A stretch of DNA of 41,745 nucleotides from Bacteroidales bacterium Barb4 (GCA_001657575.1 LBCX01000002.1:1-41745), one strand, 5' to 3'. Counted from the first letter of the stretch, positions 17,031 through 26,764 are shown. Notes: generated by a model from the sequence alone, not told the origin. Program-made: numbers and translations.

Positions 17031-18383
17031 ATGGCTAAACAACCTTCGCCTTTGGTTCTGGGGACTGAGAAGATAAGCAGGCTGCTTGTGCAATACGCTT
17101 CGCCAGCTATTATAGCCATGACGGCGGCTTCGCTTTATAACATTGTTGACAGTATTTTTATCGGACACGGGGTCGGGGCATTGGCTATTTCGGGCTTGGC
17201 TCTGACGTTCCCGATTATGAATTTGGCGGCGGCTTTCGGAACGCTGGCGGGGGTGGGTGCTTCCACGCTTCTTTCACTGAAACTTGGACAAAAGGATTAT
17301 GAGACGGCGCACAGGGTGCTTGGCACGACGCTGGTGCTGAACGTCATTCTGGGGATTGCCTTTTCGGTTGTCAATCTGATTTTTCTGGATCCTATCCTCT
17401 ACTTTTTCGGGGCAAGCGAGCAGACTATTTCGTATGCACGCGATTACATGGGGATTATCCTGCTGGGGAATGTGGTGACGCATGTCTTTTTCGGCTTGAA
17501 TGCGATACTTCGGTCGGCGGGGTTTCCCAAGCGGGCGATGTATGCAACGCTGGCTTCGGTGATTATCAACTGCCTGCTGAACCCGCTCTTTATCTTCGGC
17601 TTCGGGTGGGGCATCAAGGGGTCGGCGACAGCTACGATTATCTCGCAGATTATTTCGATGATTTACCAGCTTGTCCATTTCTCCGACTCCAGCCATTTGA
17701 TTCATTTCCGTAAGGGCATCTACCGCTTGGAAAAGGTGATGGTGAAGGATATTCTGTCCATCGGTCTGTCGCCTTTCCTGATGAATATGGGCGGCTGTCT
17801 GATTGTTATCCTGATAAACAGGGGACTGAAAGAGTACGGGGGAGACTTGGCGATTGGTGCGTATGGCATTGTGAACCGGATAGCTTCCCTGTTTGTGATG
17901 GTGGTGATGGGGCTTAATCAGGGTATGCAGCCGATAGCGGGTTATAATTTCGGTGCCGGACACTACGACAGAGTTATGGAAGCTACCCGTCTGACGATGA
18001 AGCTGGCGGTAGGGGTTTCCGCCATCGGGTTTCTGCTGTGCGAATTTTTCCCGACGGCGATTGCCCGCATTTTCACCTCCGATGAGGAGCTGACGGCGAT
18101 AGCAGTGTACGGGTTGCGGGTGACATTCGTCATTTTCCCTGTTGTGGGTTTCCAGATGGTGGCTACCAACTTTTTCCTTGCCATAGGTATGCCGAAGAAA
18201 TCCATCTTCCTGTCGCTTACGCGGCAGTTGATATTCCTGATTCCCTTCCTGATTGTCTTTCCTTATTTTATGGGGGCGACGGGAGTGTGGGTGAGTATGC
18301 CGACAGCCGACTTTATTGCGACGGTGGTGGCATGGGCTGTTTTGAAAAAGCAGTTTAACAAGCTGAAAGGGTTGGAGTCATGA
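17031..18383 (+). CDS. MATE family efflux transporter
   Basis: This 450-aa inner-membrane protein has 12 helices in two homologous halves and belongs to the MATE drug/cation antiporters. Early motifs are LLVQYASPAIIAMTAASLYN and VDSIFIGHGVGALAISGLAL; the second half begins around residue 240 with LSIGLSPFLMNMGGCLIVIL and contains GLNQGMQPIAGYNFGA. Length is normal. The last four bases overlap the lpxB start (ATGA at 18380-18383), so the two are translationally coupled. The substrate is unknown. Confidence 0.9.
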   Translation: MAKQPSPLVLGTEKISRLLVQYASPAIIAMTAASLYNIVDSIFIGHGVGALAISGLALTFPIMNLAAAFGTLAGVGASTLLSLKLGQKDYETAHRVLGTTLVLNVILGIAFSVVNLIFLDPILYFFGASEQTISYARDYMGIILLGNVVTHVFFGLNAILRSAGFPKRAMYATLASVIINCLLNPLFIFGFGWGIKGSATATIISQIISMIYQLVHFSDSSHLIHFRKGIYRLEKVMVKDILSIGLSPFLMNMGGCLIVILINRGLKEYGGDLAIGAYGIVNRIASLFVMVVMGLNQGMQPIAGYNFGAGHYDRVMEATRLTMKLAVGVSAIGFLLCEFFPTAIARIFTSDEELTAIAVYGLRVTFVIFPVVGFQMVATNFFLAIGMPKKSIFLSLTRQLIFLIPFLIVFPYFMGATGVWVSMPTADFIATVVAWAVLKKQFNKLKGLES

Positions 18384-19519
18384 AATATTATCTGATAGCA
18401 GGCGAAGCCTCCGGCGATTTGCACGCGTCAAACCTGATGGTTGAGTTGAAAGCCTTGGACAAGGAGGCAGAGTTCCGCTTTCTGGGCGGCGATTTGATGC
18501 AGGCTGCCGGCGGTGTGCAGGTAAAGCACTATCGGGAAACGGCTTATATGGGATTTATCCCCGTACTGCTTCATTTGCCTGCCATCATGCGAACATTGCG
18601 GATGTGCAAGGAAGACATTCGCCGCTACCAACCGGATGCCGTTATCCTTGTGGATTATCCGGGCTTCAATCTGAAGATAGCCAAATATGTAAAGAAAAGC
18701 CTGCATCTGCCCGTCTGTTATTATATCTCCCCCAAGATTTGGGCATGGAAGAAATACCGCATCAAAAGCATTCGCCGCTATATCGACCGCATGTACTGCA
18801 TACTGCCTTTTGAGAAAGAGTTCTACCAAAAACTGAACTACGCTGTTGATTACGTGGGAAACCCTTCCGTCGATTCAGTGGCGCAATATATGGAACACCG
18901 CTCCGTCAGTGCCGAAACATTCCGGAAAGAAGAGAACCTCCCCCCCTACCCTATCATTGCCCTGCTGGCTGGCAGCAGGCAGCAGGAGATTAAAGACAAT
19001 CTACCCGTTATGCTCGAAGCTGCCTCTTCTTTCCCCGGCTATCAGATTCTTGTTGCCGGCGCACCGGGCATAGAGCCGGAATACTACCGCCGGTTCACAA
19101 TGAATTACAACGTAAAAGTATTGTTTGATAAAACCTACCCAATCCTGCAACACAGCCAAGCGGCACTGGTGACATCGGGAACGGCAACCTTGGAAACCGC
19201 CTTGTTGCGCGTACCGCAAGCCGTTTGTTATAAAACGCCGGCAGGAAAGTTAGTCAGTTTCATATTCCGCACCTTCTTTCAAGTCTCCCATATCTCCTTA
19301 GTCAATCTGATAGCCGACGGCGAAGTCGTACAGGAATTGTTCGGCGAACGCTTCACCCTCCCGAACATCCAATCCGAACTGTCCCGCCTGTTGACAGACC
19401 CCGCCTATTCTGCAAACATGCAAACCCGATACGATGACATCATTCGCCTGTCCGGCAATCCGGGAGCCGCACGGCGCACGGCGGAACTGATATTTCAACG
19501 GTTAGCGATAGACGATTAG
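18380..19519 (+). CDS. lpxB: Lipid-A-disaccharide synthase
   Basis: This 379-aa GT19 glycosyltransferase joins lipid X and UDP-diacylglucosamine to form the lipid A disaccharide at the inner membrane. Signatures are YLIAGEASGDLHASNLM at the N terminus, FLGGDLMQAAGG, VILVDYPGFNLKIAKY, CYYISPKIWAWKKYR, and in the C-terminal half LLAGSRQQEIKDNLP and LVTSGTATLETALL. All conserved. It overlaps the MATE gene start-to-stop. It indicates a lipopolysaccharide-making Gram-negative host. Confidence 0.95.
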   Translation: MKYYLIAGEASGDLHASNLMVELKALDKEAEFRFLGGDLMQAAGGVQVKHYRETAYMGFIPVLLHLPAIMRTLRMCKEDIRRYQPDAVILVDYPGFNLKIAKYVKKSLHLPVCYYISPKIWAWKKYRIKSIRRYIDRMYCILPFEKEFYQKLNYAVDYVGNPSVDSVAQYMEHRSVSAETFRKEENLPPYPIIALLAGSRQQEIKDNLPVMLEAASSFPGYQILVAGAPGIEPEYYRRFTMNYNVKVLFDKTYPILQHSQAALVTSGTATLETALLRVPQAVCYKTPAGKLVSFIFRTFFQVSHISLVNLIADGEVVQELFGERFTLPNIQSELSRLLTDPAYSANMQTRYDDIIRLSGNPGAARRTAELIFQRLAIDD

Positions 19520-19530
19520 CATTTAACTAT

Positions 19531-19538
19531 TATCTTTG
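19531..19538 (+). promoter_or_regulatory. -7 box TATCTTTG for the small membrane protein genes
   Basis: TATCTTTG matches TAnnTTTG and ends 47 bp before ATG 19586. No strict -33 TTTG is seen. Confidence 0.5.
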
Positions 19539-19585
19539 CCGCGCTTTTGCAGATTTGGAATACGGAAACATAAAACCTTTACATT

Positions 19586-19831
19586 ATGGGAAATTGGGAC
19601 AGAGAGCAAGCTCTCAGGAGAGAGAACCGTGAAAGAGACAAGGTAAAAAGAGAACTGCTTGCCAAATATCTTTATGACTTGTCGAAACTGACGTTTATGG
19701 CTTTGGTATTAGGCGGGATTATTGCATTCCTGCAAGGGTCAATGGAGGCTCGAATATTTTACATAATGATTGCCTTTGGTGGTTTCGTTGCCGCTATTTG
19801 TGTTTTGGGTGCTAACAAACTAATAAAATAA
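19586..19831 (+). CDS. Small two-helix membrane protein (81 aa, DUF6722-like)
   Basis: The product has a charged N-terminal helix (GNWDREQALRRENRERDKVK) followed by two membrane helices (about residues 33-50 and 56-75). The KYLYDLSKLTFMALVLGGI segment is reminiscent of the DUF6722 family of Bacteroidales; that family name is a tentative memory. It precedes the next small gene closely and both lie just before pyrG. Function unknown. Confidence 0.6.
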   Translation: MGNWDREQALRRENRERDKVKRELLAKYLYDLSKLTFMALVLGGIIAFLQGSMEARIFYIMIAFGGFVAAICVLGANKLIK

Positions 19832-19854
19832 AAGGTATGAACGGAGGAGTATTT

Positions 19855-20043
19855 ATGAACGGAGGAGTAATAGTATTCGGATGGTTAGCCTTTTTAGCAT
19901 TGTGTTTTTTAATCTATATGTATACACCGCACGGCAGAAGATGGATAGAAGCAGGGGATGATTATTACGATTATCTTTTTGAAAAGGAAATGAAGCGAAT
20001 AAAGAGAAGAGAGGAAAGGGCGAAAAAGAAAGCAGGGAGATAG
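19855..20043 (+). CDS. Small single-pass membrane protein (62 aa)
   Basis: From ATG 19855 the product is MNGGVIVFGWLAFLALCFLI, one helix, then YMYTPHGRRWIEAGDD and a very basic tail (KRIKRREERAKKKAGR). A second in-frame ATG at 19837 begins an almost identical stretch: ATGAACGGAGGAGTA occurs at both 19837 and 19855. I chose the second ATG because GGAGGAG in the first copy then sits 7 bp upstream as a Shine-Dalgarno-like site. The TPHGRRWIEAGDD motif resembles the 38-aa protein at 11070-11186. Function unknown. Confidence 0.6.
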   Translation: MNGGVIVFGWLAFLALCFLIYMYTPHGRRWIEAGDDYYDYLFEKEMKRIKRREERAKKKAGR

Positions 20044-21696
<1,653 letters not shown>

Positions 21697-21715
21697 TGTT
21701 ATAAAAGAAAAGAAG

Positions 21716-22528
21716 ATGGAAAACTTACAAGAGATTTTAAAAGAAGAATACAAAAAGATATTTGATATTCGCAGTAACAGGCCTTCCTGGGCTGTTAAGA
21801 AGACAACTGATAAGGAAGAGATTATTCATCCGAGTATCCCTTTAATCGGGAAAAACTTTGAAAATAAAAGATTGCTTTTGTATGCAAGTGCAGAGAATTT
21901 AACTCACTATAACGGCAAAAAAGATACTTATTTAGATAAGGATGATCACGCCATAAATCGGAATCGAAACTTTTTTGATGGCTCAAAAGACTTTTTTCCG
22001 AATGTTCATATTGCCCCTGTTAGTAACGGTGCTTTGATTATCGTAACGGCTTATATTCTAAGCCTTCTTGAGGATAACCCTAATTATTCAACCCCTAAGG
22101 AATTGATTGAAGATATATCAATTGGTAATTTCGGGAAATTTTCTATTGATGCGGGTTCTAAGAATCAAGATTACGCAAAAGATCCCAGTAAATTGAAGTT
22201 TTCTTTCGACTATGTAAAAGTGGACTTGAAAACTCTGCAACCGAAGATTCTAATTATCCCTCAAAGCATATATAATCACGGAGAAATTCAACAATTAATA
22301 AAATCAATTGTTCCTGAATGTTTGGTGATTCCTATTTACCAAATTAATAATAGAGTTATCAATACTCTGATTGCTAAAAAATATCCCAAAATAAGCAGTG
22401 ATAAAATTGGGATATTGAATGAATGGCAAAAGGAATTAAAAATTAAAGGAAAAACAAAGGATAATTTTTATTCGGTTTATTCTTATATTGATAACTTAGT
22501 TGCAACTAAAAAACTGAGTCTGAAATAA
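21716..22528 (+). CDS. Hypothetical protein (270 aa) in the pyrG-yidC insertion
   Basis: A soluble, lysine-rich 270-aa protein in a distinctly AT-rich stretch. I do not recognise the family. RLLLYASAENLTHY (about residues 52-65), PNVHIAPVSNGALIIVTAYI (about 94-113) and DLKTLQPKILIIPQSIYNHG (about 170-190) alternate hydrophobic strands and helices. The last segment vaguely resembles the strand before the second motif of uracil-DNA glycosylase-fold proteins, which is only a hint. The gene starts 19 bp after pyrG, and a 67-aa gene follows 29 bp later. The composition implies recent gain. Confidence 0.65.
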   Translation: MENLQEILKEEYKKIFDIRSNRPSWAVKKTTDKEEIIHPSIPLIGKNFENKRLLLYASAENLTHYNGKKDTYLDKDDHAINRNRNFFDGSKDFFPNVHIAPVSNGALIIVTAYILSLLEDNPNYSTPKELIEDISIGNFGKFSIDAGSKNQDYAKDPSKLKFSFDYVKVDLKTLQPKILIIPQSIYNHGEIQQLIKSIVPECLVIPIYQINNRVINTLIAKKYPKISSDKIGILNEWQKELKIKGKTKDNFYSVYSYIDNLVATKKLSLK

Positions 22529-22557
22529 TATAAACAACTATAATTAAATTAAACAAT

Positions 22558-22761
22558 ATGAGTATTAGCTATCTGTGGAAAGTAAAGGCTTTAAAAAACA
22601 CAGGAAAAGTAGTTCTTGGTATGGAAGTAGAAGTCATAAAAAGCGGGACAAATGCGAAACCAAATATAAAGGAAATAGGTGACGCGTTAGAACGTAAATA
22701 TGGAATTCGCCCCCTTAGTGGTTGTTCTATTACCTACTTTGATATAAAAGGGGTAAAGTAA
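22558..22761 (+). CDS. Hypothetical protein (67 aa)
   Basis: A small soluble protein starting MSISYLWKVKALKNTGKVVL, with KSGTNAKPNIKEIGDALERK and a C-terminal SGCSITYFDIKG. The two lysine-rich strands followed by a helix suggest a compact fold of the size of an antitoxin or inhibitor, but no family is recognised. It is in the same AT-rich block and direction as the 270-aa gene, possibly as its partner. Confidence 0.6.
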   Translation: MSISYLWKVKALKNTGKVVLGMEVEVIKSGTNAKPNIKEIGDALERKYGIRPLSGCSITYFDIKGVK

Positions 22762-22814
22762 AAAAGGGAAGGGGAAAAATCAAATAGTCAGAGTAGTTAA
22801 GTAGCCATTTGGAT

Positions 22815-22976
22815 ATGAAAGATAAAGAGGGAATAATTACAGAAAAGAATGTGGCGAAGAAGTCGAAAAAGACAGTTTCGGCAAGAGACAGAATTAAGCC
22901 GAGGGGGGCATCGGGATTTATGAAAGGTAAAATCCATTATGATGAGGATGCAGATATATTTAATCTGGAAATATGA
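22815..22976 (+). CDS. VapB-type antitoxin (53 aa)
   Basis: The 53-aa product has a very basic N-terminal half (KNVAKKSKKTVSARDRIKPR) and the C-terminal segment GKIHYDEDADIFNLEI, typical of small antitoxins that pair with PIN-domain toxins. Its last bases overlap ATG 22973, which begins an obvious PIN-toxin start that is broken after about 11 matching residues. The antitoxin gene itself appears intact. Confidence 0.6.
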   Translation: MKDKEGIITEKNVAKKSKKTVSARDRIKPRGASGFMKGKIHYDEDADIFNLEI

Positions 22977-23020
22977 AAGGATATTTGCTTGATACGCATA
23001 TCCTGTCTGGATGCTCTTGA
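22973..23020 (+). pseudogene. Remnant of a PIN-domain (VapC-type) toxin
   Basis: The 15-codon frame begins MKGYLLDTHILSGCS and stops. MKGYLLDTHIL is the classic first strand of PIN RNases, with the first metal-binding aspartate (D7). Everything after it, more than 100 residues in an intact toxin, is missing. The start overlaps the antitoxin stop (ATGA) as in intact vapBC pairs. Interpreted as a large deletion that removed the toxin but left the antitoxin. Confidence 0.6.
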
Positions 23021-23054
23021 CTACTCGAACTACTCTGACTACATAAAAAAAGAT

Positions 23055-24965
23055 ATGGATAAAAATACAATTATAGGTTTCGTATTGATCGGCTTGGTGT
23101 TGTTTGTTTTCAGCTGGTTGAACCAGCCGACACCGGAGCAAGCGGAAGCGCAACGCAGGTATCAGGACTCAATCGCAAAGATTGAATACGCCCAACAGGC
23201 AGAGTTACAAACACAAAAAAGCACGGAAACCCCGCTTCTGCAACAGAACGAAGCGGACGACGGTCTGCCGGACTCCGCACGGATGATCCGTTTGCAGAAT
23301 AACTACGGTGTGTTTGCCGCCGCCATGCAGGGTACAGACGGTTACACCGTGCTCGAAAATGACAAGCTGGAAATACGGCTGAGCAACAAAGGGGGGCGTG
23401 TCGCCTATGCCCGCCTGAAAGAGCATACCGCGCATGACGGGCAGCCCCTTGTCCTTTTCGACGAAAAGGAATCCGCCTTTGATTTCACATTGATAACGGC
23501 TAACAACCACGTGGTGAATACTCGCGACATGTATTTCACCCCCGTCAAGGGCAGCGAGCCGAATACGGTGGTCATGCGCCTGCCCGCCGGTGAGGAAGGC
23601 TTCCTTGATTTCACCTACCGCCTGAAATCGGACGACTACATATTGGACTATTCCATCCAAGCCGTCGGTCTGAACGGCATCCTCTCGCCAAGCACCACTT
23701 CCCTCGACTTCGCATGGCAGCAGGACATCCGTCAGCAGGAGAAAGGACGCAAGTTTGAAGACCGCTACACCGCTCTGTACTATAAATACGTTGCCGACAA
23801 TGTGGAAAACCTGAGCGAATCTGCTGATGCCAGCCAAAAACTCTCCAACCGCCTGAAATGGATCGGTTACAAGGACATGTACTTCTCCACCGTGCTGATT
23901 GCAAACGGGGAAGGCTTTGAAAGTTCCACACTTGAGTCCAAAAAACTGTCCGCCGAAGGCTACCTGAAACATTACAAGACAACCGCCTCCATCCCCTTTG
24001 ACCTGCAAGGCGGGGAAGCCTCTGCGTTTCAATTCTATTTCGGTCCGAATCTTTACCCCCAGTTGAAAAGTTACGACAGCGGTACGCCTGCCGATCAACG
24101 TTTGGAAATGGAAAAGATGGTGACGATGGGTGCCAGCCTCTTCCGCTGGATCAATCGGTACTTTATCCTGCCGGTGTTCGGCTTTCTGGGTAAATTCATC
24201 GACAGTTACGGGTTGATCATCCTGCTGCTTACGCTGATAGTGAAACTTCTGCTGTTCCCGCTGACCTACAAATCCTATATGTCAACCGCCAAAATGCGCG
24301 TACTCCGTCCGCAGGTGGAAGAGCTGAGCAAGAAATATCCGGGACAGGACAAAGCGATGGAACGGCAAAAGGCGACGATGGATTTGTACAGTCGCGCCGG
24401 TGCAAGTCCGATGAGCGGATGCGTACCCATGCTGTTGCAGATGCCGATTCTCATTTCTCTCTACATGTTTTTCCCCTCGGCTTTCGAGTTGCGCCATGAA
24501 AGTTTCCTCTGGGTGAAAGACCTTTCCACCTACGATGCCATCGCGAGTTGGAACACCTACATTCCCTTTATCACGCCCTACTTCGGCAACCACATCAGTC
24601 TTTTCTGCCTGCTGATGACCGCCACTCAGATTGTCTATACCAAGTTTAACATGGACCTAAGCAGCACGGGGCAGCAAAAGATACCGGGCATGAAGATGAT
24701 GATGTACATGATGCCGCTCATGATGATGTTCTTCTTCAACGAATACGCCGCCGGACTGACTTACTACTACTTCATTTCCACCCTGATAACTATCGGTCAG
24801 ACTCTGTTTTTCCGTTACACCATCAACGAGGAGAAACTCCTTGCCAAGCTGGAAATGAACAAGCGCAAGCCGCAAAAAAAATCCGGCCTGATGAAACGTC
24901 TGGAAGATGCCCAAAAGCTGCAGGAAGAAAGGCTCAGACAACAAAAAGCCCAAAGAAAGAAATGA
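23055..24965 (+). CDS. yidC: Membrane protein insertase YidC
   Basis: This 636-aa inner-membrane insertase folds and inserts membrane proteins alone or with SecYEG. The N-terminal helix is in MDKNTIIGFVLIGLVLFVFS, a large periplasmic domain runs from about residue 55 to 355, and the conserved C-terminal core begins near YFILPVFGFLGKFIDSYGLI, with KSYMSTAKMRVLRPQVEELS and CVPMLLQMPILISLYMFF. It has a basic tail (KKSGLMKRLEDAQKLQEERL). ATG 23055 is chosen; the open frame extends 22 codons upstream through low-complexity DNA without family similarity. Upstream is the pyrG-side accessory block. Confidence 0.95.
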   Translation: MDKNTIIGFVLIGLVLFVFSWLNQPTPEQAEAQRRYQDSIAKIEYAQQAELQTQKSTETPLLQQNEADDGLPDSARMIRLQNNYGVFAAAMQGTDGYTVLENDKLEIRLSNKGGRVAYARLKEHTAHDGQPLVLFDEKESAFDFTLITANNHVVNTRDMYFTPVKGSEPNTVVMRLPAGEEGFLDFTYRLKSDDYILDYSIQAVGLNGILSPSTTSLDFAWQQDIRQQEKGRKFEDRYTALYYKYVADNVENLSESADASQKLSNRLKWIGYKDMYFSTVLIANGEGFESSTLESKKLSAEGYLKHYKTTASIPFDLQGGEASAFQFYFGPNLYPQLKSYDSGTPADQRLEMEKMVTMGASLFRWINRYFILPVFGFLGKFIDSYGLIILLLTLIVKLLLFPLTYKSYMSTAKMRVLRPQVEELSKKYPGQDKAMERQKATMDLYSRAGASPMSGCVPMLLQMPILISLYMFFPSAFELRHESFLWVKDLSTYDAIASWNTYIPFITPYFGNHISLFCLLMTATQIVYTKFNMDLSSTGQQKIPGMKMMMYMMPLMMMFFFNEYAAGLTYYYFISTLITIGQTLFFRYTINEEKLLAKLEMNKRKPQKKSGLMKRLEDAQKLQEERLRQQKAQRKK

Positions 24966-24970
24966 TTAAC

Positions 24971-25025
24971 GATTAACGGTTAATGATTAACGGAACGATT
25001 AAACGTTTATCATTAACCGTTAATC
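24971..25025. terminator. Bidirectional inverted repeat between yidC and SMP-30 gene
   Basis: A 17-bp perfect arm (24971-24987, GATTAACGGTTAATGAT) pairs with 25009-25025 across a 21-base loop. It starts 5 bp after the yidC stop and ends 3 bp before the convergent SMP-30 stop. The stem is AT-rich, so it is a plausible but weak terminator. Confidence 0.65.
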
Positions 25026-25028
25026 ATT

Positions 25029-25982
25029 TTATTTGAACGTATCGGCAGGAACGCCTTTCACGCCGGGCTTGCATTGGAATAGGCTACCACTCAGTGGATA
25101 CTCAGCCAATTTTTCGGGAGAAAGCCATGCACGGGCGGTGGTGATATAGAGAATATCCAGATTTTCCCCACCAAAAGCGCAGGAAGCAACGTTGGGAGCG
25201 GGAACTTCCACTTTGGCAAGCAACTCCCCGCTGTGCGGATTGTAGCAATAGACACCGTATCCGCCCCATTGCGCCACCCACAGATTGCCGTCGGCATCCT
25301 TTGTCATACCATCGGGAGCACCGATACCCTGCGCCAGCGTAACGGCGACACCGTCATAAGTGACGCTCCCCGTTTCAGAATCGTAGCGATAACGGGCAAC
25401 CTTTCCGGTCGGCGTATCATTATAATACATATATTTTTTGTCGTCAGACCAGACAAGACCATTGGAAGTAGTGATGCCGTCCAGACGGGCGGTCACATTC
25501 CCGTCGGTGTCCACCGTATATAATCCGGCAGAACCGCGGGGCGCACCCATCGTCATCGTCCCTATCCAAAGCCTTCCATCGGGGTCGCACTTCCCGTCGT
25601 TGCAACGCAACGTCCCGCCGGCATCATCTATCGGGGCAACCGAACTCCGGCTCCCATCTTCCACATTCAAACATATGATTTCATTTTGAAGGGCAACGAC
25701 CACCGTCTCCTTCGTTTCGGGAACAACGGTCGTCACCATCCGGTCGAATTTCCACGAGCGGCATTCTTTCGCCTGCGGCAAATATTCGTACAATGTCTGC
25801 CCTTCAATATCAACCCAAAAGAGGGACTTCCTCTCCGGATGCCAGATAGAACCTTCTCCCGTAACGGCTTCCGCCTGATACAAAAGTTCCGCTTGAAAAG
25901 TTTGTGTCTGCGCTGTCGTTTGAGAGACTGCCGTCGCACACAGCAGGCAAACGGCGATAACCCTTTTCATTTTCTTGTTCAT
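25029..25982 (-). CDS. SMP-30/gluconolactonase family protein, secreted
   Basis: This 317-aa beta-propeller protein has an N-terminal signal peptide (KRVIAVCLLCATAVSQTTAQ), so it is probably periplasmic. SMP-30 motifs are GEGSIWHPERKSLFWVDIEG (metal-binding glutamate), GGTLRCNDGKCDPDGRLWIG (Asn/Asp), TSNGLVWSDDKKYMYYNDT and GIGAPDGMTKDADGNLWVAQ. The family hydrolyses sugar lactones. The upstream region is a 21-bp tandem array, so no conventional promoter is visible close to the start. Confidence 0.88.
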   Translation of the reverse strand: MNKKMKRVIAVCLLCATAVSQTTAQTQTFQAELLYQAEAVTGEGSIWHPERKSLFWVDIEGQTLYEYLPQAKECRSWKFDRMVTTVVPETKETVVVALQNEIICLNVEDGSRSSVAPIDDAGGTLRCNDGKCDPDGRLWIGTMTMGAPRGSAGLYTVDTDGNVTARLDGITTSNGLVWSDDKKYMYYNDTPTGKVARYRYDSETGSVTYDGVAVTLAQGIGAPDGMTKDADGNLWVAQWGGYGVYCYNPHSGELLAKVEVPAPNVASCAFGGENLDILYITTARAWLSPEKLAEYPLSGSLFQCKPGVKGVPADTFK

Positions 25983-26018
25983 TTGTGTGCTATTTTGAGG
26001 TTACAATCGGACGGAAAC

Positions 26019-26207
26019 CTTCTGCCTGCCGACGGAGACTTTCCGCCCACCGGCGAAGACCCTCTGCCCACTGATGGAGACCTTCCGTCCACCGACGGAG
26101 ACTTTCCGTCTAACGGCGGAGACCCTTCGCCCACCGACGGAGACCTTCCGTCCACCGACGGAGAGTCTTCGCCCAACGACGGAAGGCTTCCGTCCAACGG
26201 CGGAAGC
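26019..26207. repeat. 21-bp tandem palindromic array, 9 units
   Basis: Nine units of exactly 21 bp begin at 26019 and run to 26207. The commonest form is CTTCCGTCCACCGACGGAG plus AC. Each unit has an inner CCGTC....GACGG-type stem; several stems keep pairing although the bases differ between units. It separates the SMP-30 gene start from the next gene on the same strand. Because 21 is a multiple of three, heptapeptide-repeat frames run through it on both strands, but none has a convincing start or context. Confidence 0.88.
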
Positions 26208-26251
26208 CTTCTATCAAATGATATAACTATATAACAATCAACGGTTAATCA

Positions 26252-26632
26252 TTAATCGTTAGCCGTTAGCAAAATGTTGATCGTTATACCGCCGGCATAG
26301 GCGACCGCCTCTGGCTTGCCGTCTTTCAAGGTCAGGACAATATCCGTCGGATAGCCGTCCACATCAAGGCTGCCCGCGAAACCGTTTTCCGTTTCCTTAA
26401 ACTCTGCCTTGTAGGCATAGTTGTCGACGATGAATATGCCTGCAAGTTTCCCCTCGCCAGCTGCTTCCAACACCACCGTTCCATCCTGATAACCGTAAGG
26501 GGCTTCGGGTGCGGAGAACGTCCAACTGCCCGCGTACTTGGTTACGTCTTGCTTCTTCTCCTGCGCGGAAACCGACAGGCAGATCATCAGGCACATCAGT
26601 GCGCCAACCATTTTTAACATGTTCTTTACCAT
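26252..26632 (-). CDS. Small secreted protein (126 aa), lipid-binding-like
   Basis: ATG 26632 gives a clean signal peptide (KNMLKMVGALMCLMICLSVS followed by AQ). The mature part of about 100 residues begins EKKQDVTKYAGSWTFSAPEA and continues with beta-rich segments (DGTVVLEAAGEGKLAGIFIV, ETENGFAGSLDVDGYPTDIV). The upstream extension to 26749 runs through promoter sequence and is not used. Proteins like this in Bacteroidales are unannotated beta-barrel-like periplasmic proteins. Function unknown. Confidence 0.7.
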   Translation of the reverse strand: MVKNMLKMVGALMCLMICLSVSAQEKKQDVTKYAGSWTFSAPEAPYGYQDGTVVLEAAGEGKLAGIFIVDNYAYKAEFKETENGFAGSLDVDGYPTDIVLTLKDGKPEAVAYAGGITINILLTAND

Positions 26633-26674
26633 AAAATTATATTTGAAAATGAATAATGCCTTGACAAAAGCCGC

Positions 26675-26682
26675 CAAATGTA
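26675..26682 (-). promoter_or_regulatory. -7 box TACATTTG for the secreted protein gene
   Basis: On the minus strand TACATTTG matches TAnnTTTG and lies 42 bp before ATG 26632. It is divergent from the leuA promoter, whose elements lie 22-51 bp away. Confidence 0.55.
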
Positions 26683-26703
26683 CGGAAAAAAATCTGCCTG
26701 CAT

Positions 26704-26733
26704 TTTGCCGTATCAAAAATGGATTTACCTTTG
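26704..26733 (+). promoter_or_regulatory. Promoter of the leu leader and leuA
   Basis: TTTG (26704-26707) and TACCTTTG (26726-26733) are 18 bp apart, a near-ideal -33/-7 pair for the Bacteroidetes sigma factor. The leader peptide ATG is 31 bp further on. Confidence 0.75.
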
Positions 26734-26764
26734 CGCCCGAAATAATCATCAGGCAATAAAGCTC

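Larger units (their letters stand above)
22786..23040. repeat. 13-bp inverted repeat flanking the vapB-like module
   Basis: AGTCAGAGTAGTT at 22786-22798 and its complement at 23028-23040 bracket the antitoxin gene and toxin stub. Similar AGTAGTTAAG text also occurs after leuA, so the motif may be a common low-complexity sequence and not an element end. Confidence 0.5.

Noticed and set aside
22989-23054. Extended N terminus of YidC
   Set aside because: The 22 upstream codons run through the deleted-toxin remnant and low-complexity sequence. ATG 23055 matches the normal YidC start.
25979-26197. Heptad-repeat protein encoded by the 21-bp array
   Set aside because: The frame exists only because 21 is divisible by three. 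It starts inside the repeat, overlaps the SMP-30 start and has low-complexity Ser/Asp/Gly/Pro content.
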